Assembly (NCBI GenBank): GCA_963749875.1
Contig: CAVVOX010000005.1
Location: 124,001-188,000 of the forward strand
DNA length: 64,000 nt
Source of the DNA: JAHQVI01 sp963749875
GTDB taxonomy: Bacteria; Pseudomonadota; Alphaproteobacteria; Rhizobiales; Rhodomicrobiaceae
Direction: 5' to 3'
In this document: positions 27,169-35,889 of the stretch, piece after piece
Layout: each line of letters opens with the position of its first letter
How positions within the stretch are numbered: position 1 is the first letter of the stretch
Made by a program: the position numbers and the translations under genes
The notes under the pieces: generated by a model
Database searches by the model: none
Told to the model about the DNA's origin: nothing
The model's input: only the letters and a program-made list of their open reading frames with translations

Positions 27169-27522
27169 CTACTCAGTAGTCTTGCCCTCGCGTCCCGTGG
27201 ATCGATCCATCGCACGGACCGCGGCCTCGCCGATCGCCTCCACGAGACTTGTCATTCCGCCTTTAATGCCTTCGACGCGCGCACCTTGCTTGTCGATGAC
27301 GATTGCGCCAACCGGTTTGATTCCGCCCGCCGCGCCGGTGCCACCGCCCCGGCCGACTTTCTGATTTGCGCTCCCACCGGCACCAAATCCAAAGCCATAG
27401 CTCACCATCGGAATGATGGTTGCGCCATCTTTCTCAATCGGCGCACCCAAGACGTTCTTTGCGTTCAAGAGACGGTCGAGCTCCTCGACCGTTCCTTTTA
27501 AAAGCTGTTCGATATTGTCCAC
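27169..27522 (-). CDS. GerW/YtfJ family protein
   Basis: 117 residues starting at GTG 27522 with a strong AGGAGGAG site. The family pattern is clear: VLGAPIEKDGATIIPMVSYGFGFGAGG, a glycine-rich turn (GRGGGTGAAGGIKPVGAIVI), and a C-terminal helix. YtfJ is best known as a Bacillus spore protein (GerW). In non-sporulating bacteria the role is unknown, but pairing with the DUF2953 gene is preserved here, suggesting a membrane-associated function for the pair. Confidence 0.85.
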   Translation of the reverse strand: MDNIEQLLKGTVEELDRLLNAKNVLGAPIEKDGATIIPMVSYGFGFGAGGSANQKVGRGGGTGAAGGIKPVGAIVIDKQGARVEGIKGGMTSLVEAIGEAAVRAMDRSTGREGKTTE

Positions 27523-27838
27523 CGGCTCCTCCTAAGAGTGGTTGCACCAGCCAAGGAGGGGATACGACGCGCCTTCACGGGTTGCCTTGACCTCGATCAT
27601 GTCCGATGCGCGTATGGTTGTTTGAGAGGGGGGAGGCCGCGAATGGACATCTTTTTGTCCGTTCTCACTTTACTTCGTCGATTTGCCTGCCGAAGGATTT
27701 CGAGCGCAAAGCGATCACGCCCGTTGGCGAGCTTCGCCGCGTTGACTTATGTCAGCGATCACCCTCTGATGAGCCTGTCCCCTTTCCGATGGCCGTTGCC
27801 GGATCGTCCGGCACCGGAGGCGAGGATATGGTGCTGTC
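27523..27838. promoter_or_regulatory. Divergent regulatory region with two FNR-like half-palindromes
   Basis: About 315 bases between the divergent ytfJ-like gene and the methyltransferase gene. TTGACCTCGATCAT at 27587-27600 and TTGACTTATGTCAG at 27742-27755 each match TTGAC-N4-RTCAN with one or two deviations from a perfect Crp/Fnr-family site. An open frame (27606-27842) ends by overlapping the next ATG but has no recognisable features, so I do not call it a gene. Confidence 0.4.
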
Positions 27839-28498
27839 ATGAGCAGCTTCGTCTGGATGAGGTTTCTCGAATCCGCGCCCGAACGCTACGATCGCGGTAT
27901 CCGCATGCTATCGGGCGGCCGAATCGAAGAGGCCTATGAGCGGATCGCGGCCTTGGTCGCGGCGCCGGGCAAGCGTATCCTCGACATCGGTTGTGGCACT
28001 GGCGGCGTCTCGCTGGCATGCGCAGCCTGCGGCGCGACGGTCACCGGCATCGACATTGATGCGGGCATGCTGGAGGTGGCTCGGCGCAAGACCGTACCGG
28101 CGGCGGGCCAGGCGGAGTTTCTTGAACTTGCGGCTGCGGAGATCGAAGATGTTTTCGCTGAGCAAAGTCTGGATGCAGTCGTGTCGTGCCTTGCGATGAG
28201 CGAAATGTCGGCCGAGGAGCAGGACTACGCGCTCCGCATCGCCTATTCGCGCCTCAGGCAGGGAGGCATGATCGTGATCGCCGATGAGACGATCCCGGAG
28301 GGCGGCCCTTCACGCCTGGCCTATCGGCTGCGGCGCTTGCCGGCCATCGCGTTGACCTACCTGCTGACGCAAACGGCGACCCGCCCGGTGCGTGATCTCG
28401 CGCGGCGCGTGCGCGCGGCCGGCTTCTCCGAAGTCGAGGAAAAGCGGATGTGGTCGGGGAGTTTCCTCATCGTGCACGGCGTGAAGAGGGGATCATGA
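27839..28498 (+). CDS. Class I SAM methyltransferase coupled to the HgcAB-like gene
   Basis: 219 residues. Motif I is ILDIGCGTGGVSLACAA, followed by VTGIDIDAGMLEVA with the acidic ribose-binding residue, then SLDAVVSCLAMSEMSAEEQDYAL and LRQGGMIVIADETI, the usual small-molecule methyltransferase order. The C-terminus (ALTYLLTQTATRPVRDLARRV) is hydrophobic. Its stop overlaps the ATG of the corrinoid protein gene (ATGA), so the two are translationally coupled. Methyltransferases associated with HgcA-like corrinoid proteins have been annotated before (CpaM-type); I infer this is one, acting as methyl donor or acceptor partner. Confidence 0.8.
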   Translation: MSSFVWMRFLESAPERYDRGIRMLSGGRIEEAYERIAALVAAPGKRILDIGCGTGGVSLACAACGATVTGIDIDAGMLEVARRKTVPAAGQAEFLELAAAEIEDVFAEQSLDAVVSCLAMSEMSAEEQDYALRIAYSRLRQGGMIVIADETIPEGGPSRLAYRLRRLPAIALTYLLTQTATRPVRDLARRVRAAGFSEVEEKRMWSGSFLIVHGVKRGS

Positions 28499-29610
28499 GG
28501 CTCGCCGATCTGCCCGCATATCTTCGTGACACGGTGCTGCGATTTCTGCCGCATCGCGCGCCGACAGGGCTTCTGCGCCTTGGAAAACCGGGCCGCGGCT
28601 CGCCCGTGCTGGTTACGGGGAACTTCACCCTGACCGTGCGGCGTCTCCGCGAGGCGTTGCGCGGGCACGCTGTCTGGCTGCTCGTGGCCAATAGCAAGGG
28701 CATCAATGTGTGGTGCGCGGCCAGCGGTGGACACTTGACCCATCATGACATCATCTCGGTGATCCGCACGTCGCGTATCGCCGACCAGGTCGATCATCGC
28801 GAGGTGATCTTGCCGCAGCTTTGCGCCACGGGCGTGGAGCGCCGCCGCATCACCGAGGCGACGGGCTTTGCCACGCGCTGGGGACCGGCGCGGCTCGAGG
28901 ACTTGCCGGCCTTCCTGGACCGCGGTGCGCGCCTGCGCAAGCGCGAGCGGTTCATGCGCTTCCCGGCGTGGGAGCGTCTGGAGATGGCGGCGATGTGGGG
29001 CGTGCCGATGCTGATCATCGCCCTGCCCATCCTTTGGCTCATTTCCGGCCTGCTCACGATGGCGGCGGCGGGCGCCGCGATTGCACTTCTTGTCTGCGGT
29101 GTGTTCGGCCTGTTGCCGTGGCTTAAGATTGATGGCAAGGGGCAATTCCTGACTCTCGCTGGCATCGCAGTGATCGCCGCGCTTATCGGGAGCGCACTCC
29201 TTTTGGCGCTTGGAGGGGCGACTCCAGGGCGCCTCACAGCTGTATCCGCCGCCAGCCTGCTGGCGATGGCCGTCCTGTCGATCGATCTGGCCGGCACCAC
29301 GCCCTGGTACGCCAGCGACATCAACACCTACCACAACGCGGCGCATATCGAGCTGATCGCAGACCGCTGCACGGGCGCTGCCGAGTGCGTCCAAGTGTGT
29401 CCGCGTGACGTGCTCAAAATGAACGGACGCCGGCGCAAGGTCGAGATCGAAAATCCTGACCAGTGCATCCAATGCGGCGCTTGCATTGTTCAGTGTCCGG
29501 AGGATGCGCTCCGCTTCCATTATGATGATGGCCGCGTCGTGGAAGCGCCGGTCATTCGCCGAACGCGCATGAATTTGTTGGGCCAGCGCAGTGTCGAGGT
29601 GAGCGACTGA
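28495..29610 (+). CDS. HgcA-HgcB-like fusion: membrane corrinoid protein with ferredoxin domain
   Basis: 371 residues. Residues about 30-160 resemble the HgcA corrinoid-binding domain, including the cap-helix signature INVWCAASGG (HgcA: N-V/I-W-C-A-A/G-G-K) that holds the cobalt-coordinating cysteine, then ADQVDHREVILPQL and RWGPARLEDLPAFL. Residues about 160-280 hold four to five membrane helices. Residues about 295-350 are an HgcB-like diferredoxin: the first motif CTGAAECVQVCP has Ala where the second Cys is expected; the second motif CIQCGACIVQCP is complete. The C-terminal cysteine pair of true HgcB is absent (ends SVEVSD). HgcAB methylates mercury in anaerobes; a fused, altered version in a B12-making alphaproteobacterium probably has another methyl-transfer substrate. 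Confidence 0.85.
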   Translation: MRLADLPAYLRDTVLRFLPHRAPTGLLRLGKPGRGSPVLVTGNFTLTVRRLREALRGHAVWLLVANSKGINVWCAASGGHLTHHDIISVIRTSRIADQVDHREVILPQLCATGVERRRITEATGFATRWGPARLEDLPAFLDRGARLRKRERFMRFPAWERLEMAAMWGVPMLIIALPILWLISGLLTMAAAGAAIALLVCGVFGLLPWLKIDGKGQFLTLAGIAVIAALIGSALLLALGGATPGRLTAVSAASLLAMAVLSIDLAGTTPWYASDINTYHNAAHIELIADRCTGAAECVQVCPRDVLKMNGRRRKVEIENPDQCIQCGACIVQCPEDALRFHYDDGRVVEAPVIRRTRMNLLGQRSVEVSD

Positions 29611-29807
29611 GGCGCCTTGCGGGCGGAAGCAGCCGCCAAGACACCGCGTATTCGCGCGATACTTACGGCCCGGTCCCGCATGTATGTTGTATATTGGACC
29701 TTTGGTGACGGCCGACTGCTAGCGAAATTATTCGTCAGCATTGTCCCACAAATTCCTGAAGCCAGAGTATTCTGGACGGCAGGAGTCGAGGAAAGGGGTA
29801 ACGGAAA

Positions 29808-31398
29808 TTGCCCAAAGGGGAAGAAAGCGGTTTTCACGAGATGGCGGAAGAGCCGGGATGGGCGGAAACAGTCGGCCTTGAGCGAGCCGGAATTGACGAG
29901 TCCTGCTTGTTCCAGAAATTGCAGCAGAGGTTTGCCGATCAATTCCGCGAAATTTTCTCAGATCCCGCTGCACCGCGTAGGGTGCTGATTCTGCCGAGCC
30001 TCACGCTCGATAGGCAAGTCCTGGCCAAGATCAGCGGCGCCCGACATTACGAGCAGCGGATGCTGTGCCTGCTCATGCTGCTGCGGTTCCCGCATACGCA
30101 TGTGATCTATGTTACCAGCGAACCGATCCCGCCGGCGATCATCGACTATTACCTCCATCTCCTCCCCGGGATTCCGCGCAACCATGCCCAAAGGCGGCTG
30201 ACGCTCTTGTGCTGCTACGATGGTTCGGATCAGCCGCTCACTGAAAAGATCCTGAGCCGTCCCCGTATAATCGAGCGCCTCCGCGCAGCGATCGGCGCGC
30301 CGGAACGCGCGCATATGACCTGCTTCAATGTCGCGGGGCCCGAACGGCGTCTCGCTCTGCGTCTGGGCATTCCGATCTATGGCTGCAATCCGGATTTGCT
30401 GCCGCTCGGCTCGAAGAGCGGCTCACGCGCGGTTTTCAGGGAAGCCGGCCTCCGGATGCCGGAGGGTTTCGAGAATCTTGCCGATGCGGATGCCGTCATC
30501 GACGCGCTGACGGAACTGAAGGCTCGCACACCGTCTTTGCGCCGCGCCGTCGTCAAGCTCAATGAAGGTTTCTCTGGGGAAGGCAACGCCGTCTTCGATT
30601 ACACAGGCGCACCCGCCCCGTCGCAACTCAAAGGCTGGATCGCCGGCCGTCTACCCGAGATGGGCTTCGTCGCACATGAGATGGACTGGGGAAGCTTCAG
30701 CGCCAAGATCGAAGAAATGGGCGGGATCGTCGAGGCGTTCGTCGAAGGAGAGGACAAGCGATCGCCTTCGGCACAATACCGCATCGACCCAACCGGCCGA
30801 TTGGATGTGATCTCCACCCATGATCAGGTGACCGGCGGTCAATCGGGCCAGGTGTTTCACGGCTGCAGCTTTCCGGCCGACCAGGCCTACAGGCTCGAAA
30901 TCCAGGCCGAGGGGCTGAAGGCTGGCGAGGTGCTGAAGAAGCGAGGTGTCCTGGGCAAGATTCGGCGTCGACTTCATATCCGTGCGGAACGGCGATCGCT
31001 GGGACCACTACGCGCTCGAGATCAATCTGCGCAAAGGAGGAACGACCCATCCATTTCTGATGCTGCAATATCTGACGGATGGCACCTACGACCCAACCAG
31101 CGGGCTATTTCATACGCGCGGCGGGCTGGACCGCTACTATTACGCTTCCGATAATCTGGAAGCGCCCCATTATCGCGGTCTCACGCCCGACGACCTCATC
31201 GACATCGCCGTCGAGAACGGCCTGCATTTTCATTCGGCCAATCAGGACGGCGTCGTCTTTCATCTGATCGGCGCGCTTTCCGAATTCGGCAAGCTTGGCC
31301 TTGTCTGCGTCGCCGAGTCACCCGAGGCCGCCGAACGCCTCTATCGAGAGACTGTCGCAGTATTGGATCGCGAAGGGCAACGCGCAGGCGCGACTTGA
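29808..31398 (+). CDS. PGM1-related ATP-grasp peptide ligase, frame broken near 30957
   Basis: The first frame starts at TTG 29808 (GGGG nine bases upstream; an in-frame ATG lies at 29841) and carries a preATP-grasp region (RRVLILPSLTLDRQVLAKI, FPHTHVIYVTSEPIPP) and ATP-grasp strands (LRRAVVKLNEGFSGEGNAVF, GGIVEAFVEGEDKRSPS). After 30957 the second frame continues with RFGVDFISVRNGDRWDHYAL, then EINLRKGGTTHPFLML (metal-binding Glu/Asn) to TGA 31398. Dropping one A in GGCAAGATTC (30954-30963) restores GVLGRFGVDF and about 529 residues. The family joins an amino acid or peptide by an amide bond; the substrate is unknown, and no other biosynthetic genes lie beside it. Confidence 0.78.
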
Positions 31399-31447
31399 AG
31401 AACGACGCGACAGCGATCCGCACCTGCCTACCGCTCAGATCGAATGG

Positions 31448-31512
31448 CTAGCGCAACGCGCGCCCAAGCATGTCCCCGCGAAGGCGGGGAGGGACGCGGG
31501 AACAGTTGCGCC
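31448..31512. repeat. CTAG-ended repeat, unit 1 only
   Basis: A single unit: CTAGCGCAACGCGCGCCC at one end, a central hairpin around CCCCGCGAAGGCGGGG, and AACAGTTGCGCC at the other. Unit 2 is absent. It lies between the peptide ligase and the convergent ABC permease. Confidence 0.8.
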
Positions 31513-31564
31513 AAACGCATGCAAGCCGCCGGTCGGACCATGGCAACGCCAAGCCGCGCTCATG

Positions 31565-32770
31565 CTATTCGTGGCGCAACGCGTCGATCGGATCCAGACG
31601 CGCCGCCTGACGGGCCGGGAAGTAGCCGAACACGACGCCGACCAAAGCCGAAAAACCGAATGCAATCAGGACAATGGTCGGATCGAGCACAAACGGCACG
31701 CCGAGCAGGTTTGTCAGGACACCCGCGAGGCTCAGCCCCAGCGCGATACCGATCAGCCCGCCGAGCATCGACAGAACGGCCGCCTCGACCAGAAACTGCA
31801 GCAGCACCTGTCCCTCAAGCGCGCCGATCGCAAGGCGAATGCCGATCTCGCGCGTTCGCTCCGTCACCGAGACGAGCATGATGTTCATGATCCCGATGCC
31901 GCCGACCAGCAGGCTGACGGCCGCCACAGCGCCGAGCAGACCGGTCAGGACCGTGGTCGTTCCCGATATTGTCTGAACCAGCTGCTTCATGTCGCGGACG
32001 CTGAAGTCGTCTTCATCACCATTGGCGATATTGCGCCGCTCGCGCAGGAGCCATTCGACATCCGCCTGCAGCTTGGCCGTATCGACGTCGTCACGCGCGG
32101 AGATGAAAATCCGGCCGATGTCCGTGTTGCCGACGATACGCCGCTGGAATGTCCGCAGCGGCATGAGGACGACGTCATCCTGATCGGTGCCGAAACTCGA
32201 CTGTCCCTTCACCGCCAGAACGCCGATTACCTCGCAGGACACCTGCTTGACCCGCAGGCGCTGCCCGATCGGATCGGTGCCGCCGAAAAGCTCCGTCTTG
32301 ACGGTCTCTCCGATGATGCAGACGGCGCGGCCGCCACGCAGCTCCCCGCTCAGAAACTGACGGCCGCTGGAGAGACCCCAGTCCTGGCTGATGAAAAAGT
32401 TGTTCGTCGTCCCGGTCACGGTGGAGGAGCGGCTTTCCGAGCCAAAGATGATCGTTGCACTGGTCTGGCTGACGGGCGTCACCGCCTTTGCGCCGGTGAG
32501 CTGCTCGATCATTGCCTCGACATCCCGGGAATTGAAAGGCTTTGCGGTGGATGAAGCGCGGCCGGGACCGAACTGACCAGGAGCCACAAAAAGCAGGTTG
32601 GAGCCGAGCTTCGCCAGATCGGCGGTCACTTTCGCCGTCGTGCCGTTGCCGATCGTGACCATTGCGATCACCGCGGCGACGCCGATCACGATGCCCAGAA
32701 CCGTGAGGAAGGACCGCATCGCATTACGGCGTATCGCCTGCATGGCGAGCTTGAGCGCTTCGATGAGCAT
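31565..32770 (-). CDS. MacB-type ABC transporter permease
   Basis: 401 residues from ATG 32770 (MLIEALKLAMQAIRRNAMRSFLTVLGIVIG region). The topology is one N-terminal transmembrane helix, a large periplasmic domain (about residues 45-270), then three C-terminal helices with SLLVGGIGIMNIMLVSVTER and TREIGIRLAIGA, the FtsX/MacB_PCD signature. The ATPase is a separate gene 1 base upstream, unlike the fused E. coli MacB. With the adaptor gene it makes a tripartite-type exporter; substrate unknown. Start lies directly after the ATPase stop. Confidence 0.9.
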   Translation of the reverse strand: MLIEALKLAMQAIRRNAMRSFLTVLGIVIGVAAVIAMVTIGNGTTAKVTADLAKLGSNLLFVAPGQFGPGRASSTAKPFNSRDVEAMIEQLTGAKAVTPVSQTSATIIFGSESRSSTVTGTTNNFFISQDWGLSSGRQFLSGELRGGRAVCIIGETVKTELFGGTDPIGQRLRVKQVSCEVIGVLAVKGQSSFGTDQDDVVLMPLRTFQRRIVGNTDIGRIFISARDDVDTAKLQADVEWLLRERRNIANGDEDDFSVRDMKQLVQTISGTTTVLTGLLGAVAAVSLLVGGIGIMNIMLVSVTERTREIGIRLAIGALEGQVLLQFLVEAAVLSMLGGLIGIALGLSLAGVLTNLLGVPFVLDPTIVLIAFGFSALVGVVFGYFPARQAARLDPIDALRHE

Positions 32771-32771
32771 C

Positions 32772-33506
32772 TCAGGCGGCCTCCTTGTCCATCGTGTCCG
32801 ATGCAACCCTGCCATCGATGAAGTGAACGAGGCGATCTGCATAGGCCGCGATGTCGTGTTCATGGGTGACCATGATGATGGTGATGCCCCGGTCTCGGTT
32901 GAGGGTGGTCAAGAGGTCCATGATTTCCAAGCTGGTCTTGGTGTCGAGATTGCCGGTCGGCTCGTCGGCGAGCAGGACTTGCGGGGCGGTGACGATTGCC
33001 CGGGCAATGGCCACGCGTTGCTGCTGGCCGCCGGACAGCTCTGCGGAGGTGTGCATTTCGCGCCCTTCGAGCCCGACCTGATCCAGGGCCGCCATCGCTC
33101 GCGCACGGCGCTCGGATACCGGCATGCCCCGGTAGATCAGCGGCAGCTCGACATTCTCCAGCGCTGTCGTTCGCGGCAGCAGGTTGAAGCCCTGAAAGAC
33201 GAAGCCCAGGAAATGGCGTCTCAGGAGCGCGCGCTGATTGCGCCCGAGATTGCCGACCGAGACGCCGCTGAACCGATACTCGCCCGAGGTCGGCGTATCC
33301 AGGCAGCCGATGATGTTCATGGCCGTGGACTTGCCCGAGCCGGACGGGCCCATGATGGCGACGAATTCCTGCCGCTGTATCGTCAGATCGACCCCGGCGA
33401 GAGCGAAGACACGGGCCGCGCCCTGACCGTAGACTTTCGTGACACCGCTCAGCTCGATCAGCGGAGCCGCCTCCGGCGCATCGGATTTCAGCGTCTCACT
33501 CGCCAT
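32772..33506 (-). CDS. MacB-type ABC transporter ATP-binding protein
   Basis: 244 residues from ATG 33506 (a TTG at 33548 would overlap the adaptor gene). It has Walker A GPSGSGKST, Q-loop FVFQGFNLLPR, the LolD/MacB-family signature LSGGQQQRVAIARAI, Walker B VLLADEPTGNLD, and the switch histidine IIMVTHEHD. Second gene of the adaptor-ATPase-permease operon. Confidence 0.92.
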   Translation of the reverse strand: MASETLKSDAPEAAPLIELSGVTKVYGQGAARVFALAGVDLTIQRQEFVAIMGPSGSGKSTAMNIIGCLDTPTSGEYRFSGVSVGNLGRNQRALLRRHFLGFVFQGFNLLPRTTALENVELPLIYRGMPVSERRARAMAALDQVGLEGREMHTSAELSGGQQQRVAIARAIVTAPQVLLADEPTGNLDTKTSLEIMDLLTTLNRDRGITIIMVTHEHDIAAYADRLVHFIDGRVASDTMDKEAA

Positions 33507-33519
33507 GGTCACGGGGCGC

Positions 33520-34788
33520 TCAGCTCCCAGCCGCCTGCTGGTCGACAATGACCTTATCGTCAGGCTTGAGATCGCCTTTTACGATTTCGGTCTTCCGGCC
33601 ATTGGTCGCGCCGATCTCGACGGAGACCGCGACGGGCGCGCCCTCCCGCAGGACATAAACGGTTCGATAGCGCCCGGTCGCTTCGGGCTTGCTGGGCTTA
33701 CGGAAACGGGGCGGGCCCGGCATCAGGCGCTGGATAAAGCTGCGCTGATCACCGTTATTGGCGTCGGCGGGCACATAACGCAAGGCGGCATTCGGCACGA
33801 GCAGGGCATCTGTAACCTGTTCCACGGTGATTTCCGCCGTCGCCGTCATGCCCGGCCGCAGCGACATGTCCGCATTGTCGATCGCCAGCACCGCCTTATA
33901 GGTGACGACGCCCTGAACGACCTCGGAGGCATAGCGGATCGTGCTCACCTCTGCCGGGAAGGTGCGCTCCGGATAGGTGTCGACCGTGAAGGTCGCCGGC
34001 TGGCCTTCCTTCACCATCCCGACATCGGCCTCATCGACATCGACCTGCAGCTCCATCTGCTTCAGGTCTTCGGCGATCTCGAACAGAACGGGCGCCTGGA
34101 GCGTGGAGGCGACGGTCTGGCCCGGATCCACATTGCGGGTGAGTACGACACCGTCGATCGGCGAGCAGATACAGGCCTTGGACAGGTTGGTTTCCGCCAG
34201 TTTCAGATCCGCTTCGGCAGATGTGACAGTGGCCTTGGCGCTTTCCACCGCCGCAAGCGCGCGGTCCCGCGCCGCCAGCGCGGCATCCAGCGTATAAGTC
34301 GAGGCGACCTGCTTGCCGGCGAGCGCCTGCTTACGGGCGTAGTCACGATCCTTCTCCGTCACCGTCGCCTCGGCTTCGGCCACATTTGCCTTCGCCGCAG
34401 CCACTTTTGCGCGAGCGGCATCGACGGTCGCCTTGAGCTTGTCGAGGTCCAGCTCGGCGAGCGGCTGGCCGACTTTGACCTGCGAATTGTAGTCGACGAG
34501 CACTTTGCGGACCGTCCCGGACAGTTCGCTGGAGACATCGACCTTGTTGGTCGGCTCAACCGATCCGGTCGCCGTTACGATCACGGTCAGATCGCCGCGC
34601 GCCGCCGGTTCGGTGACGTAACGCGTCGCTTTGCCGCTGCTGCCGAACGACCAGAAGGCGAGAAGCAGAACGGCAGCCGCCCCGATCGCCACAGCCCAGC
34701 CAAACGCTGGCCGCTTCCACCAAGACCGCGCTCCTGTCTCGCCCACGCCCAACATCTCTTCGATGTCCAAGCGGTCTTTCGATGACAT
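33520..34788 (-). CDS. MacA/HlyD-type periplasmic adaptor protein
   Basis: 422 residues from ATG 34788. A short cytoplasmic tail and a membrane helix (AVAIGAAAVLLLAFWSFG) lead into a biotinyl-lipoyl half (VDVSSELSGTVRKVLVDYNSQVKVGQ), an alpha-helical hairpin rich in Ala/Lys/Glu (about residues 105-190), then SPIDGVVLTRNVDPGQTV and a beta-barrel domain. It links the inner-membrane pump to an outer-membrane channel. No outer-membrane factor is in the window. Confidence 0.9.
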   Translation of the reverse strand: MSSKDRLDIEEMLGVGETGARSWWKRPAFGWAVAIGAAAVLLLAFWSFGSSGKATRYVTEPAARGDLTVIVTATGSVEPTNKVDVSSELSGTVRKVLVDYNSQVKVGQPLAELDLDKLKATVDAARAKVAAAKANVAEAEATVTEKDRDYARKQALAGKQVASTYTLDAALAARDRALAAVESAKATVTSAEADLKLAETNLSKACICSPIDGVVLTRNVDPGQTVASTLQAPVLFEIAEDLKQMELQVDVDEADVGMVKEGQPATFTVDTYPERTFPAEVSTIRYASEVVQGVVTYKAVLAIDNADMSLRPGMTATAEITVEQVTDALLVPNAALRYVPADANNGDQRSFIQRLMPGPPRFRKPSKPEATGRYRTVYVLREGAPVAVSVEIGATNGRKTEIVKGDLKPDDKVIVDQQAAGS

Positions 34789-34908
34789 AGGTTTGCTCAA
34801 ATGGAGGCCCGTCGAAGAGATTTATCAGCGAAAGCACTGTACCGCTTCCGATCCATTCGCCGATTGATTTCTGTCAATCCAAGAGAGATGGCTCGGTAAG
34901 GTCGCGGC

Positions 34909-35085
34909 AGCCCAATGCGCTGCAAGCGCCTTTGTAAGCTGGGCGATCCCGCCCTTGGACGCCGAATAGGCCGGCACAAGGGGGCCGCCGGAGAAGGACA
35001 GCATCGACGCCGTACTGACGATTGCACCGCCGCTTGCCTCAAGAAGCGGCTTGCTGGGCACGCACATGCGCATCGTGCGGAGCCA
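34909..35085 (-). pseudogene. Remnant of a short-chain dehydrogenase (SDR)
   Basis: An internal SDR fragment: SKPLLEASGGAIVSTASML, then PLVPAYSASKGGIAQLTKAL, which includes the catalytic Tyr-x3-Lys, ending at AHWA. The Rossmann N-terminus and the C-terminal third are missing, and the surrounding frame (34825-35130) runs into unrelated sequence on both sides. It lies between the exporter and the GntR gene and is probably debris from a rearrangement at the edge of the ectoine cluster. Confidence 0.8.
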
Positions 35086-35145
35086 CAGTTGCCGGATCTT
35101 CGCTTCGGCCGGGGTGACGGTCGTTTCCACCGAGACAGAGCCCGC

Positions 35146-35889
35146 CTAAAGCGTTCTCACTCCTGCCGCCAAATAGGCTTCGAGCCGGCTGAACGCCAGC
35201 GAGATGTGCGTGCGCCGCAGATAGCCGACGCTTTCAAGGTCCCCGCTCTCGATCGCGCGGATCGTGTCGCGGATTTCATCGTGAAAGATGTCCAATTCCT
35301 TGATGATGACGTCATCAGTCGTCATTGCGGTCCACATGCGTGCGGTCCGGTAGAACAAGAGTTCCAGCATTTCGCGCAGAGGCGCATTACCGACAAGCTT
35401 CATCAACTCGTTGAAGAAGGCGATATTGATCCGCGCGAACGCCTTTTTCCGGTTCGACGCCCGAGCGACGGAATGGCATTGTCGCTGGAGATCCCTCATC
35501 ACCGCGATCGTTTCCGGCGTGGCCGGGTTCGAACTGAAAGTGCCGATGAGCGTGGCAAGCTCCTTGCGCAGCCTGTAGGTGTCGCGCAACTCTTCGAAAT
35601 CCAGAGTGGTGACGAATGTGCCGACGCCATGCCGGCTCTCCACCAGCCCCTCCGCCTCGAGCCTGGCGAGAACCTTTCTTACCGGCGTTCGGCTAACACC
35701 GAACTCGTCAGCGAGATCGCCTTCCGAGAGCCGCTCCTCGGGAAGATAATCGACCAGCGCGATGCGTTCGCGGATGGTGTGGTAAATGGTCCAGAAACGT
35801 TCCTGGACGGCGGAGAGTTCGCCATCCGAAGCCGCGGTTCCGTCATACTGCCTCGAGGAAGGCGCTGAGGAATTGCTGGGTTCGCTCAT
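35146..35889 (-). CDS. GntR (FadR-subfamily) regulator of the ectoine cluster
   Basis: 247 residues from ATG 35889. An N-terminal winged helix (ERLSEGDLADEFGVSRTPVR, then KVLARLEAEGLVE) is followed by an all-helical FCD ligand domain (RLRKELATLIGTF, NELMKLVGNAPLREMLELL). The stop of a decayed ehuA fragment overlaps its ATG. The palindromes TTGTGCACAA and TTGTGTACAA in the promoters of doeA and of eutB/doeB fit the FadR-type operator form TnGTnnACnA, so I infer this protein controls them, probably with an ectoine-derived inducer. Confidence 0.85.
   Translation of the reverse strand: MSEPSNSSAPSSRQYDGTAASDGELSAVQERFWTIYHTIRERIALVDYLPEERLSEGDLADEFGVSRTPVRKVLARLEAEGLVESRHGVGTFVTTLDFEELRDTYRLRKELATLIGTFSSNPATPETIAVMRDLQRQCHSVARASNRKKAFARINIAFFNELMKLVGNAPLREMLELLFYRTARMWTAMTTDDVIIKELDIFHDEIRDTIRAIESGDLESVGYLRRTHISLAFSRLEAYLAAGVRTL

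Noticed and set aside
27606..27842. Small gene whose stop overlaps the methyltransferase ATG
   Set aside because: No recognisable domain, no ribosome site, and composition unlike neighbours; the overlap may be chance.
28495..29610. A true mercury-methylating HgcAB
   Set aside because: Fusion, altered cap-helix end (ASGG instead of AGK), missing ferredoxin cysteine and missing C-terminal cysteine pair all differ from functional HgcA/HgcB.
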